A stretch of DNA of 64,000 nucleotides. Source: Polymyxa betae. Its lineage: Eukaryota; Endomyxa; Phytomyxea; Plasmodiophorida; Plasmodiophoridae. The notes under the pieces were generated by a model, which saw only the letters and a program-made list of their open reading frames with translations, ran no database searches and was not told where the DNA came from. Position 1 is the first letter of the stretch. The number at the start of each line of letters is the position of its first letter. The stretch is from assembly GCA_003693705.1 (NCBI GenBank), contig RBZT01000729.1, forward strand, positions 1 through 64,000, in the 5' to 3' direction. This document shows positions 10,516 through 25,500 of the stretch, one piece after another. Made by a program: the position numbers and the translations under genes.

Positions 10516-13500
10516 ATGGAAATACTCGATAATGCCAGCGATCGCGCCTCGCTGTTCTTCGCTGCCCCGGGTAATTACGTCCCCAGCGATTGGTTGGACT
10601 TCTTTCTTAAACATCGCCAGAAACACAATTAGAGACGATTCGTCGCCTTCGTGATTCCATCGACTCGGTTATATCTTCGAATCCGGGGCGATATCGTCAA
10701 ATCCTGGAAGATGTCATTCCTGTCTTGATCGCAGTCCTGAAAGGCGGCTCTCCTCAGTTCGTACCAAATACAGTTCAATCTATCAGGGTATTTGAACGTT
10801 AGCAATCTATTCGCGGCAGGAAACCGATCGCATTTCACAGGCCACGATTCTCGATTTCTTCAATCAGCTGCCGGTGAAGCCCGAATTACGTGATCATGTC
10901 GAGAGCATCTACAATGCCTTGATCGATGTCTTAAACCGCGATAATGAGCTTAATGCATTGCAATGTTTATCCATGGTTATTTGCTGTAATCTTTTTTTCA
11001 CCATTTGTACCAATGTGATATTCACAGATTTTCGACTATCATAAAGCTTTCCACCCGTATCTAGAATCAACAGGTAATCTCGGCACAAAAATTTGGTCAT
11101 TTCAGGCTGATTGCTCAAAAGTGCCTCATTTCATGTCATTCTATTCGTCCATGTACAACAACTTGCCACGAATTGTCGCTTCAACATTTCCAGTTCGGGT
11201 AGGGCGTGTTTATTGACATTTTCAACGTTAACAGCAATTCAGCCGGGAACGCCAAGCACGCCGGCGCCGTCACCGAACTCATCGATGCTGGCGATGGCGC
11301 GAGCGTCGTTCCGGGTCTTGGCCGCTTCCGAACGAATTGTTCGACTGTTCATACAAATCTACCCGAAGTTCGCCGACATCTATCTCGGCCAGCTGATCCC
11401 GGTAATGATTAAGGTTAGAAATTATCGATATCGTCTTTGTCCCATATTGACGTTGGAACCGTTCAGGCGTTGCGATCGGAAGTCTCGGATCGTCACGCTC
11501 AAAAGATGGCACATCAGTTCACCGATTTTACCATTGCCAGAGTGAAGACATTATCGTTCTTAGTCTTCATATTACGAGTGTGTCCAGATCGTATGATTCC
11601 TCATACTGATGATCTGTCAAAGTGAGTTTCTACACCGAAAACGTTTTTAATGATTGCTCTCTTACTGTGTCGTTTTTCCTACGAAAGCAATTCTTCTCAT
11701 TTGAACCTTTAGGAGCGTGTTCGCATTGCTTCGCAGCTGCCCTGTAGATGCCGCAGCCGTTCGTCGCGAGCTGCTCATCAACATGCGACAGATGGTGTCT
11801 CTGGAACCCTTCTGCCGTAATTTCCGAGACAAGACCGACGTTTTCCTCAAGATGTACCCTCAGCTGATGATCGGCCGAGGCAAAGCCGCCCAAGGCGTTC
11901 TGCGACCGCTGGCCGCCTCCATTCTCATTGATCTCGTCAGTAATTTAAGGTAACATCACAGCTGGCTCAAGCAACATTCGCTGCTGGGATGACAACATGC
12001 GTTTTTTTAGGGGAGAATTATCCCTCGATCAGCTGGCTACTGCTGCAACCATATTTTGCCATCATCTGCACGATCCGTTATTGCCATTCGCACTGCAAAC
12101 GTCCAGTGCTAAGCTTCTGTTCAATCTGGTTGATCCGATCTATCAAAGAGATAAAGAAGACATCGGCCGACCTCGCAAGGTAGTGTTCGTTTTCCTTCTA
12201 AACATCGCGCTCATTGAGCTGGCAGATTTTCATCGCTGTTCTGTACTCGCTCGTATCGAAGTTTTCTTCGCTGCAGTCGCTAATTCCGTCACTCGTAGAA
12301 TCGATCCGGAAAATGAACGAATCGAAGACCGGGTAACGTACACTGCTGCAGTGGCTCAACCGTACTTACGTTTCATTCAGATGCGATGACGAGCCCGTCC
12401 CCGAACAGGCGCTGTTGAACAGTTCTGTGTTTCGGCCAGAGAATGTGTTGTTGGAAGCATCACGTAATCCATCCGCCCTTTTTGATCTGCATCGCGATAT
12501 TAAAGTAATATTTTCTGCATCTACCTGCGTGGCTTTGTCTTTACAATGATGTTTCTTTACGTATTGTGAATTAAAGTTTATTAATTATATAACATGGCCT
12601 GACTTAGTATTCTGTTATTTATGATTTGATAGGTCCTGGTAAGCACGATGCTGTTTGGCTTGAAAACCGTTGTTTGGTCGATCAAGAACTCGGCCTCAAC
12701 GATAGCGGGCGGTGGCGATGACAACCAAGTCGAGATGTCGCTAATCAGCGATTTTCTAATCTACGTAATCAGAGCGCTTCCTGTGTTCGCTGCATCTTTG
12801 GACCAGGTTCGCCAGGATCCCTATCGCTTAAAGAAATCTAAATGCTGTTATATAGAATGCGTCAAAGCGAGAATCGAACAACGATGCCTTAAGTACTGAT
12901 GCGATGAAACCGGCAACCGCATCCAACGAGACTGTTTTGGACAATTTCGCGTCGATATTCACTGCGTTGGAGACTCGTCAATTCCAGTCGATCTTCAATG
13001 AGCACATTGGCGATGTCATCGCTTTCCTGGACACTTACGAGCTGGAGCTGCCCGTGTTCGCTTTCGCGCAGCATTTCTTGCAGAACGCCAGCATGTGTAA
13101 GGTATGATACGGTCCATTATCACTCGCCATCAAGTTGATGACGTCACTTTCTGCAGCCATTTGCGGATTTACTGCTCTGTCATCTACTTCAACCGGAACA
13201 GCTCAAACGTCTTTCGGATTCCAATTCGGTCGCGGCCAAGACGCGCCTTAATCTGTTTCGAATGATACTGCGTAATTTCCCTTTTCACACAGTTACATTT
13301 TTTCGGTTGCATTTGTCGTTTTATGATGTGTTAGGGTTTAGGGTTCTAATCCATGTGCTTCATTTGCAGATGCTCTCACTATTTATACGGACGTCGAGTT
13401 CGTAATTCGGCCACACCTCTGCCGGATTGTATCACAAAGTCTCGAACACATTCTGTCATCGGATGATCCTCGCGCCTATTTTCTTGTCCTACGAGCTCTG

Positions 13501-16500
13501 TATGGCACCGCCGTCTGCAATTTCGCACCTGTACTGACTCAGTCCAGGTTCCGGAACATTGGCGGAGGCACATTCGAGCGGCTCTATAAAGAATTCTTGC
13601 CGGTCATGCCCGAACTCTTGACGGGGTTGCTGACGGTACAATCATGGCTGTTGATCGTACTGGTCGGGCCCGGTCGTCTGAAACCCGATCCGTCAGGTAA
13701 TTCGATCGGAATGCGCGCGCGATGTTCGAGATTTCGCTGTGGAACTCGGCCTGACCGTACCGGCCCGCCTGTCGTCGCTGCTTCCGTTCATTCCGAATTT
13801 GATCGAGATTGTTGCGTTTGCGCTGAAAAGCCGTACCGATAGCATCATCAAACTTGGTTCGTTGCACAATCCTGGAAGATTGCTCAGCTGAATGTGTTTG
13901 TGCAGGTCTTCGAACGTTGGAGTTCTGGATTGATAATCTTGAGCTTGACTTTCTGTATCCACTCATTGAAAAGTGAGCTGTAGCATTTTATTGGTTTTCA
14001 GTTTAATTGCCCTTTTTTCACCTGGAAGATAATTCCGATTCTGGTTGCGACGTTGATTTTTCTCTTTATGGCCCAAATGTGACCTGTTCTCAGAAATCTG
14101 AAAAACATCATGTTGGGTCTGTGTGCGTTAATCAACCAGCACACGACGCAATTTGGTCCGGCTGCTGCTCGTGTTCTCGGCGGTCTTGCTGGACGCAGCC
14201 GTCACTTCCTCGTCGATGGCCTTCCCGACTGTCTCACATACGGGTATCTGATTTTGCTTGTGTTGCCTGTCGCGGTCTGAACCAGCTGTCTAGAAGCGGG
14301 TGTACTGGCCCCCGGGTCTTCATCTCGGATGGCGTCACTATCACCATTCGGCACGCTGTTCGGCGTCTGTATCGAATCTTGTTTGAAGAGGAGAAGCAGC
14401 CGCTGCCTGTCGTGACGTTCGCCGCCAACATGGCTGAACATATCATCTATGCACTTTTAGCTTGTCATCAACAAGCTCGAAGACGTCCCATGTATGGTTT
14501 GCTTAGAAGACGTCCTCTCACCTATCTCATGCAATCGTGTAGTCATGAGTCGGATATGCTGATTGACGCCATCGGATATTCGCCAGATAATGGCGGTGCG
14601 TCACGGGTCGAAGAAGAGCGAATCTTTTCGCAACTGGTCACCTGCATGATCGCCGCCTCGGCTCGATACAAAATCGCATCGGTGCAGACATGCCTGATCG
14701 GTCTTGATAAGCACTTTGCTATTTTACTAGGAGATCTGGTACTAATTGGTTTCATTGCCTTTCTTTGTGTTTTTTCATCAGAAATTTGGGACCTTTTTTG
14801 TCGCAAATCATATAATGAAAGCGTTGTATCAGGCTCAATCGAATCAGCGGTTTGATTCGCTCGTCTTCCTCGACGTTCTACTCAACTGTGTTCGCTCTCA
14901 CGATACGGCTGTCTCTTCAGTCGCCTGGCAACATCTGACATCGTTCCTGGACGATCTCTTCGACGTCGCCGGTGCCGACGCTCTGTGTCGGTCGCATAAC
15001 GCCATCCAACACATCTTTTTGCAGGCCGGTCATTTCTGCCATTACGCAGGCCGACATGTATGGGGACCTGTATTGTGCTATCACAAATCGAACTGAGTTT
15101 TCTCGCTTAGGCGCGCCTCGCTGGAGCTCGTGTCATTGCGGAACTCGCCACTCGATTACCGGCTCCATGGCTTCACTCCAATCAGGTATCGATGTCGGTC
15201 GCCCTCTGTTGAACGCCGCCTCAATCATCTTCTAGAACGATCTGATCCGCTCGCTGCTGTTCGCATTGCGCGACTCGAAATCCGACATCGATCTGGAAAT
15301 TCGTCGGGTGACCACCCGAACCTTAGAACAGGTTCGATCAGGTTTTATCGACGATTGCTTTTGCTGATAATCGACGCAGACGATTCGAACATGCTCTCAA
15401 ATCGATTCCGATCTCACCTTGCTCGTCAACAATCTCGCCTCCGAACTCACTTCAGCGACCAGCGCCGTTCGCGAATGCATTCAGAATCTGCTCGAACTGG
15501 GTACGTCATCGACACCGTACTGACCCAGCTCGCTTCGTGCGCATTAACTTGCCTTGGTTGTGTGTAGTGTCGCAATTGTGCCACACGTCCATATGCGACT
15601 TGCTGAAACCGTTCCGAACGAATCTGTTGACTCCGGTCCTGTCACGTCGTTTGCATACGCTGGCGCCATCTACACGCATCGGTTACATCTCGGCCACGGC
15701 ATATTCGTTATCGATTGAGCCGCCTCTGCTCGATGTACTTCTGGAAATCGTTTTTGGTCTCTCGTTGATATGAGTTAGGTATCGTCCGAATTCTTCGAGT
15801 TGTTGATGTCCCTGGCGACTGAAATTCGACACGATGAATCATCGGCGCTGTATTGTTTTTGATCGTAATCATTGCTATGGTTGGTATCATTAATCTGGGT
15901 GTAGGGCCGGGAATCCATCTGTGAGTCCGTCATCAAGCCATTCGGGACGATCACGTCTCCTGATGCTGCAACGTGTCGAATCCATCAAATTGTTATCGGC
16001 CGCACTGAAATCGCCTCAACTACAGCGTCATGCTACGGTTGCCACACCGGTACCATTATTCTTTATTCATTGTCAATTCCATTTTGCGATTTTGTAGACT
16101 GTTCTACTTTTGCGTTTTTAATCGTCGGATTTTGTCGTTTTTTTCATCGCCCTTGTGAATGGTCGTATATTTATTAGGTGACACCGGATCCATCGCTGTT
16201 GATTGATTCAGTAATGTCTCCATCACCTGCCATTATCCCGGATGTTCTCACACCCGGACCCGGACCCGAAGCGGATGCCGTTGTCACCAACCTCCGCAAC
16301 CGAATCATCGCCGCCCTTTTCGAATCGCTGCGCTCTCCTCACGAAGAGGTGACCTTTTTCCTCTGCCTGTTGCTCGCCTCTCCTTATTGACCCACATCTC
16401 GCAGGTAGCACAAGCTGCTGATAGAGGGATGACGCTGGCGTGCGAACAGGAACGCCCTCCAAAGGCGCTGCTACAGTCATGTTTGCGTCCGGTTCTCTCG

Positions 16501-19500
16501 AATTTCGCCGAATATCAGAAACTATCGGTCCCTCTGCTCACCATGCTCTCACGTCTCCTCTCCGTCCTCTCCAAATGTTTCAACGTCACGCTGGCCCAGA
16601 AACTCTACGAACACCTGGAGAACTTCACGCGGGTCAGTTCGGCGCGCCGCCCGCCCTCCCACATCACTCAATCGTTCATGCAGATGGTTGCAACGATTGC
16701 TCGCGAGATTCAGCCCCCGCTGGTCCCGGATCCCGCCAATCCTGCTGGTGCGCAATCAACAGGTCGTACTGGCTCGGCTCTGTTGGGTTGTGCAGATTTG
16801 AGTAACGTTTCGTTGCAGGGGCGTCGGTGAACGGCGCACAACGATTTGGTCAGTGGAATGAGGTATTGATACCGGCCGCCATACTCGATACGTTCCATCT
16901 GTTGCCAAAACTGCCTCCCGCCTTTCTGCAGAAGTTAGTTGCGGCCGTTCTGCAACTCGAGACCATCTTTCCGATCTTACAGGTAACATTACATTTGATA
17001 CAGAGATGATTCATTGAGTATATTGATGATAGGTGTATGGTGGATGCGGTCATGGTCCTGGATCGCCTTATCGTCTACCTCTGGTCCGCTTCTTGAATCA
17101 TCCCGATTATTGTAATGACGCCGCCTTCTTCTTTGTCCAACCCGCCAATCTCTGTAATCCGGGACTATCACGTTTATTCAAAGATTGCCTCAAGATGGGA
17201 CCCGACTCGGAACGTCTCTGCAAGGCAGTTCGCGATCTGTTACCGCAAGTGCTTTGTAACGCTTTCGTGGTTCGACTCACTTCTGTATCGTTATTTTTGC
17301 AACGTTAACCATTTCCTTCAGGATCGTGACGATTCTGCTGAATCGGCCGAGCTGTGCTTCCAGACGATCTCCATCATTGATATTCTCAGTCAGGAATTAT
17401 TTCTGCCTCGATGTTGGTTGTTCTGATAAGCGATATTCAGCATCGTATGGAGTGAGCGGATGTGAGGTGGCACTGGACCGTCTCGTGCCAAAATGGGACG
17501 AACGGATGAGCGCAGCTCTCACAACTGATGCCGATCAGGACGTCGTTGTCGCCGATATCAGCTCGATCATCAATGGCCGTGAGACCCTCATGCTGGCCCA
17601 TATCTTCATTCGAGTACGCCCATCCGTTTTATACCGTCCCCTTAATTTTGTCCAAGCCTCAATTCAGTTTTTCCAATTTTACATCTTCTGTTTTTTGTTG
17701 TAGATTTGGACAATGTTCCGTATGTTTTATCTGATGGGGCGTCTATGCAGTTCTGTAAGGCTCATCCATTGAGTATCTCGGTCTATCTCTGGAAGCTGCT
17801 CTCCTTCCTGATAGTTCGACATCTCTCCGATCCAACCTTCCTGTTCGATTTCATCACTCGCGATGTTGTCCATGGCGATCAGGCCGAGATGGTCCTGCTC
17901 ACATTCCTGAATCAACTATCGCGCGTACCGGCTGCGTACGTCATCAAATCCAAGGCCCTCGACCTTGTCATCACTCCCGTCTTCCAGCGGTACGACAGGT
18001 CGTGCTGCTCCAGGATACTGCCGTACTGATCCCGATTTTTAGATTGGTCTCTGAACATCGTGATCTGACTCAGTACATTCGTATTGCGTCCAATGTTCTC
18101 CCACCGATTCTGACCGGGCAGAGCTCGCTACCAGATGTCTTCAATACTGCTCTGTCTAACTTAACCATTCACCTCATATTGCCATCCAGGTCGGCTCTCA
18201 ATACTTGGTTATCTCTCTTGAAATTCCGTTCATGTTGGACATCGATGATTCTTTTATTTCGAACATCTTTCCACACATTGTATTCATGAGAATCATTCTC
18301 ATTGATTGTTGTATGGCAGAAGCGATCCGCTGTTTCAGGCGAGTCTGCTGCAGTACATCTGGGCCAACACCCGCCACGAGAACACACAGGTCCAGCTAAA
18401 TGCATTCGTTGCTCTGGGCCGCTTCCTGAAGTCCCTCCCGCAAGGCACGTCTGCATCGCTCGATACGATCCGCCTGACACTGTTCGTCGCGATACTCGGC
18501 ATGCACCAGCCTTCGGTAATACTAGCCACTTACCGCCAACGGTACTCGAATAAACCATTGTAGGCACGATCGCATACGCACTTGGCGCTGAAATCGATCC
18601 TGCCTGGATTGACGGCCGCCAAGGCACCAGTCAGTACGATTCCCGAGTTCATCCGCTGGACGCGACGCGCACTCAGCACCGATTCGACGTCGGATTTTAG
18701 CTCGATCCGGCACACCGTTCGGATTGTCTGCACATTCCGGGAACATTTTGAACCTTTCCGGTCAGATTTTGTTCTCTCTTTTTATTCCTTTCAACCATTT
18801 GTAATCGGCATCTAATTGAGACTTATTTAGGTCGATGTTAATTCCGATCATGATTCCCGTACTGGACCGAATCGTGTTACCAGCTGCCTCCGATTCTGGC
18901 GAATCTATGCAAGTATTGAGTTAACTGAAACCAGGCTGTGAACACAATTCTGAATGTTTGATGTACAGCTGTCGTTAGATTGTGTCGCGACCATCATGTC
19001 GTGGGCACAAATGACAGATTCAACGACAAACACCATCGGCGACGATCGCGATCCGTTTGTGCCACCCAGTCTCGGAGACCTGTCGTTGCTTCCGGCGTTG
19101 CTTCAGATCGCTCCCGATTCGCCTTCCAACAAACGATGCCGGGTCTCGGTAGCATCGGAGTCGCTGATGGCTATCAGTCCGACTTCAGAACGTCATTACT
19201 CGCTGGAACCGATCGGAGGTGTTCTCGTTTCTATCATCATGAACACCGCCGATTCACCTTCCCTCAAATTTACACACTCGAGGGCACAGGTTCGATCATT
19301 TTTCCACACTTTCACAACATTTAATTTGCCGTTTTCACAGTACCGGTTTAAAACTTGCTAATTTTTGTTTGTGATGCTATTATGATCGTTTTTTGGTGTT
19401 GTAAAAATGTTGCTTTCTTTGGTCTGGGTTTAGGGTTTGTTCCACTTTCTGACCAATATAATGAACAGGATCAGCTTCGTCAATTCGCAGTCCAGCACGG

Positions 19501-22500
19501 CTCCGTGCTTGTCCGTCTTGATACTCTTGGGGCTATTGCCTCCACCGCCAGCATCACCGATCAGCAGCGCCTCAGCGGTCTGAATCTGATCGCCGATCTA
19601 GCGTCTTCGTCACCGGCCTCATGCCGTCAGGGCGCTGCTCATATCGTCCAGCTGATTCGTAGCTGTGCACAATCCGAGAACGCATCGGTACGACCAGCGC
19701 CCGCTGCGATACGTTACACTCATTCGAGGTCGTACAGGTCCGTCTCGCGATGTCGTCGGCGCTCACTGTGGCGTTGCCGTGCTTGATCGATAACAGCCAC
19801 GACTTCATGCAGATCGTCGAGGTCGGTTTGGCCCAGACCAATTATCAGCTGCATACGGCCGTTGAGATACTGCGATGTCTGGTGGCGGTAAAGCCGTCCT
19901 TAATCCAGGTACGATATTCTTAGGGTTTGAGAGTTCCAATGCAGACACTGCTCTTAGAACCAGATCGATGCGCTGTCGAAAGCGGTCGTCGTCCTGGCCC
20001 GGGACTGTCTTTCGCGCCAGGGTGAACAACGAGCTCCGGGATCCGGCCCGTATCGTGACGTTGTATCGGCGATGTTGACGTCGTTGCGACTACTGGCGGG
20101 GATCGCCCATCTTCCACCTGAACCTTATAGAGGATTGTTACAGACTATCACATTACTGACAGATAAGAGCACAGATCTGGAAGTTATTCAGGGGATCATC
20201 TCCGTTATCAACAGGTATCAGATTTTCTGTTATTTTGAATCCCAAGTAATGTTACTTCATTTTCTGGCTTAAATCTTGAATCGATTTCTCAATGGTTATA
20301 TGGCTTGCTTTTGGGCTTCATTGTAGTGACGATTGTTGGGTTGGCAACAGCTGGGTGCAAAATACACTCCATTTCGAATCAACTCGGAAAGATATTGAGG
20401 CCGTGATCGGTCGTCTGATTCGTTTCGTTACGAGCTCGACCAGGACACCCGCCTTCGAGTCCTCCTTCTTCCGTCTTCTGATGGCGTGCTCAGATGGTGG
20501 TCTATTGGGCTCCATGTCATTGATACCACCAATGTTACTCGGACTGGCTTCTACGGACGCCGCTCTTCGTGTCGAGTTTGTGTCGCGCATTCAACGTTAC
20601 ATGCTCATGAACAGTGCTGGTTCGTTACCTTATGTTACGTTACACTGAACTGATTGCGTTTCCAAGCCGAGGTCGATCAGAAATATTCGCTGTTGAAGTT
20701 CGTGTTCGGTGATGATAACTGGGAGCTCTGCTGTACAACGGTCAGTGCTGTTGGCTCTCCTACAAACTTTACAACCCTAATACCCTACCAGAGTCCGGGC
20801 CTCTGGATGGTGGCCGCCCTTCAGCTGATTCTATCAATGGGTTCCTTCAACGGAACCGCCCTCATCGATGACGCTGATAATGCTTCCTTTCCATTCCCAC
20901 AGAACGCTACCACTTCCGTCCTGCACGCCCATCGCCCCTTCATCGACGCCATCACCAACATTCGCGTATGTATCATAGAATATGGTGGCCAGTACGATGT
21001 ATCACAGGTCGCTGACGATGCCTGCGTAGCCGAAGGACGTTCTGGCACGCCTCTCCGACCTAATCGTACTCGATGCTGGTTCGGCCCGTTGCGTCTGGAT
21101 CGAGCTGTTCCCGCAGATCTGGGCCAGTATGCCGGAGGGGCAGCGCTCGTCGCTCCAGCCGCTTATCAACACGTTACTGTCGCGGGATTGGCATCGACCT
21201 CATCAGTCCGCTCAATCTAATCTCGTCCAGGTTCGCTTTCCCAACCGTCTTGTTTCTTACTTTTCCCTCGCTTGTAATGATGGAATCTCGGTTTGTTGGA
21301 TTTTATACATTCAATTTGTGAAGAGTTTTCAACATCAATTTGTAATGAAAGCTGGTCGATTGTTCAATTGACAGTATCATGGTCAGATTATGCTGGAAGG
21401 TTTCGTAGCATGTCGTCCAGATAATACTCCCATAGTACCGGGTGAACTTCTTGGATATCTGGGACGGACCTATAATGCCTGGTATCCAGCATTAGCATTA
21501 TTACATAGACAGACACCACAGATAGAAGCGCATGCTGCTATCGCACAAACATGCAGTCTGTTAAACGAACGTGATATCCTGGCCGGTCTCTGGTATAATA
21601 TCGCTCAGGTTAGAACCCCAAACCCTAAACCCTAACCCGTCTGATTCTTCCTAGTCGGATATCACCAAATCAGCTTTGGCTCTACAACAGTTCGGTTTAT
21701 GGCCACGAGCTCAGACGATGTTCTTCGCCGCCCTGGCGGCTATCAATGGCCATAGCTCCTCGGCACCTGATATCGGGGTCCCTCTACCTGAACAAGGTCA
21801 AGTGTCAGCATTAGAGGCGAATATGTGGGAGACAGAATGGACACATGCAGCATGGCAACTCGGACAATGGGATGCTTTATCAGCATGTGCTATGAGCCAG
21901 CACGACCTCAATACCCATGTACCAATAATCACGTTTCATGACGCCGGGTTTCCTGAATTTGTTTAGGTGGTTGCAATGTGTAAGCTCGGTAATTGGTCGG
22001 AATCGTTCGAGAGAGCGCCGTCCAATAGTGATGAATGGCTCTATAAGCTCTGTCTCTCCATCGTCAATAAAGATGATGATTTGGAGCGAACTGCAGAACG
22101 AACCATGCAGGTAATGTTTGTGCCGGTGCTGCATTGTTGGGCGACATGATTCTGACGGTACCGAGCAGGCCCTGTTGGCCAGCTGGGTCTCGTTACCATC
22201 AGTTGTATCGCAGGCGCACGTCCCGCTACTGGCTCAGTTCCACGGATTCGTTGAGGTTCAGGAGTCGAGCGCTATGCTCACAGATGTCATGCAGGCTAAA
22301 GCGCAGAATAAGCCTGTCGATCTCAGCTCATTCATCAAGATATGGAGACAAAGGTAGCTCGCTTTTTCAACAAAAAATTGCTTTTGCCGGAACTCGGCGC
22401 TGATGGTTGCGTTTCAGATTACCGAATGAATGGGAGGACTTGTCGTTCTGGATGGATCGTATCACCTGGCGTCTGAAAACGTTCGATATGATCCAGTATC

Positions 22501-25500
22501 AGATCGCCTCAACCGGTGCCCTACAGACCAACTCGAAATCCCAGATTCCATCGGTTTGTAAACGAGATTGGGTGTCGGGGGGGGGGGCGTACTGACCCAC
22601 TGTCGGTTTATTCCAGACCGATGATCGTATGTGGACGCTGCTGACGCTGTCGAAAGTGGCTCGAAAGCAGCAGCTCGGCCCGCACTGTCTTTATGCTCTA
22701 TCGCAGACCGTACAATGTAATGTCTCGCTGTTTACTGCTCTCGCTGTTCAAACGAGTTCTGTTACTGTCTCGAGCGAGAAGTTTTGAGTTTGGCGTCAAC
22801 GATTCGGTGGCCTATATACATTAACGGTTTCCACACAGATTCGGAGAATCCGATCACCATCAACGACGCATTCACTCGTTTACGCGAGCAGGTTCGTGTC
22901 TGTATGGGTACATCGATCCAATACAAAGAAGCGCTATCCCTGCTCAACTCCTTGAATATCGATTATTTCTCACCCGATCAGGTCGGTCGTTTATCTGTCC
23001 CTCGCTGTAAACTGATATCAGAGCGCAGAAAGCCGAACTGTTTCGTTTAAAAGGTGATGCATTACAACATCTGGGCCAAGGCGACGACGCCAACGCCTGC
23101 TTCTCTACCGCCTTATCCGTTTGCGAAACACATGGCAAATCATGGCTGTCATGGGCAAATTTCTGTGATCGAGGTCGCCCCTGTCTTTTTTCACATTTCT
23201 TTGTTTTGCTTTCACTCTCGCTTATCTAATTCATCGTAATATTTCTCTTCAATTTTTTTTGCTGTTATCGATCTTTATCAAGAGTTTCATCATTGACAAT
23301 TTCTTTTAGTATTCGCGATGAAGAAAGATCGTGAATGGGCGACCTGGGCGGTATCCTGTTATATGAATGCGATCGCATATGGCGAGGCGAGGGCCCGGCT
23401 TATGATCACCCGCGTCATCTGGCTCCTATCGTACGATGCCGAAGATCGATCGGTGGTGAGCGCCTTCGAACGTGCCTCGGAACAAGTCCCATTATGGACC
23501 TGGTTATTATGGCTACCACAATTATTGACCTGCCTGGCACGACCGGAAGGCGCCGCTATCAAATTAATCCTGCAACGAATCGCACGAATCTATCCGCAAG
23601 CGTTGCATTATACGGTATGATGGCCTCAGGCATCCAATTAGATTTAGCAATTTTCTTTTTCGATGTTTTCGATTTTGGCCGTTGCTAATAGTCAATTTTG
23701 TGCTGTTTTGATGTGATTTCTGACGGATGGATATTCTAGGTTCGAGCGTTTCTGTTTGAAAAACGCGAACAGCATGCGGTCAGCACTAAAGATGGTTCAA
23801 GCCCAGATAAAGCGTCGTCGGACACATCGTCGCTGGTGCTGGTCGAATCGATCGTGCTGGCGATGCGCGAGAACCATCCGTCTCTGGTGACCGAGATCGA
23901 GAATATGCTCGAAGAGATCAATCTGCGATTTCAACCGACACCGCACGAGGAGCTGCTGGCCTCAGTTCATTCACTCTATCAGAAATGCTTCAAACAGGTT
24001 CGACGTTGAGCGTTATCGTTCAAATGTTCTGATTCTTGAAACCAGGCCGTCATGGTATCGGGATTATCCGGACCGATCCCGGAACCGTTGGCCAGCGTAC
24101 TGGCCCGCCTGTCGCGGTCGTTCTTCAACAGTCCGAAACACGTCTCAAACCCGGTCCAGAGCGAGTTCGTCCGCCGATACAAGCAGGCGTTCGAGGCAGA
24201 TTTTAGCTCAACGGGCCGCATAACGCTCGCCGTCCTCTTGGGACGTCTGTCCAAATGGAAGAGCCACCTCGAATTTCACGTAATCGACTTTTGATTGATC
24301 TTCGAACTTGGTTGCAGTTTTCTGCAAAATTGTTCGAATTAGTTTTCTCAGAAGAGATGTTGAAACTGGTTCTAGGTGACACAACGGCGTCGAATGTCGC
24401 TTCGGCTGGAATCACTCAGCCCGTATTTGATGCGATTCCAAACGTACGAAGTTGAGGTCCCGGGCCAGTATCTCATCGATAAAGAGCCATCGACCGATCA
24501 GGTTTGTATTTCTATGAACCCGTTCCAACACGGTCTGATCTACTCGTAGAATGTCCTGATTGTGCGATTTGAACCATCTGTGGCCATAGTTCGCCTATCT
24601 CATACGTATCTGTATCGACGTTTATCCTTGTTAGGGACCGATGGTGTCACCTATCATTTCTTGGTTCAGGTCGGTGACAAAATAGCTCCCATTTTAATGC
24701 AGGTTTCTGAATCTCGGATTTTCAGTACTCTATCGCGCATATCAATAGAAGCGACGAGCGCATGATGCAACTCTATACGATCATCAATCGATTGATGTCT
24801 CGATATAAAGAAACTCGACGACGGAATCTAATGTTCGCTGTGCCTCTGGTCGTACCACTAACACATCGTCTACGTCTGATGGAAACACACGACGATGTCA
24901 CCAGTTTTGAGAAGGTTCTGCATTTTAATGACAATCTGCTTCCGAACAATGTATGATTTTGTTGGCAGGTTTATGAGCAAAGTTGCACAGCGCAAGGCAT
25001 CTCTCCCGACGCCCCATTTTCTGTTGTTATCGAAGAACTTAGTCGTGTTACGGAACTGACGCCTGCTAATATTCGAGCAAGTCGGCTGAGTTCGTTTAAA
25101 CGTATCATGGGCTCGGTTATTCCCAAAACCTTGCTATCAGACTATTTCCATACCGTTATTGCAGATCAAGAATTGCTATGGGTATCCCGCTCATACTGTT
25201 AAATCCGTTCTGTTTGACCTCTGTTTTAGGCATTTAGAAAACAGTTTGCTCAGCAAATAGGACTGAATTGTTTCCTGTCATATATTTTGTCTATTGGCGA
25301 TAGATCGTTGCATAAAATCTTGCTGCAACAGCAGGATGGCCAAATCACTTTCAATGATTTCTACCCATCCTATAATGTTCACAATATGATCGAATCCAGC
25401 GACAATGTCCCATTTAGGTTGACTCCCAATATCTCCACTTTCATCGGTGAGCTTCGCTTGAGACATTTTGTATTCGTTTTTGACAGATTATATAGGCGAT

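Noticed and set aside
14007-14855. Continuous plus-strand frame of 282 codons that looks like a separate gene
   Set aside because: It mixes TRA1 exon and intron sequence; the conserved Tra1 blocks in this interval are in other frames joined by introns.
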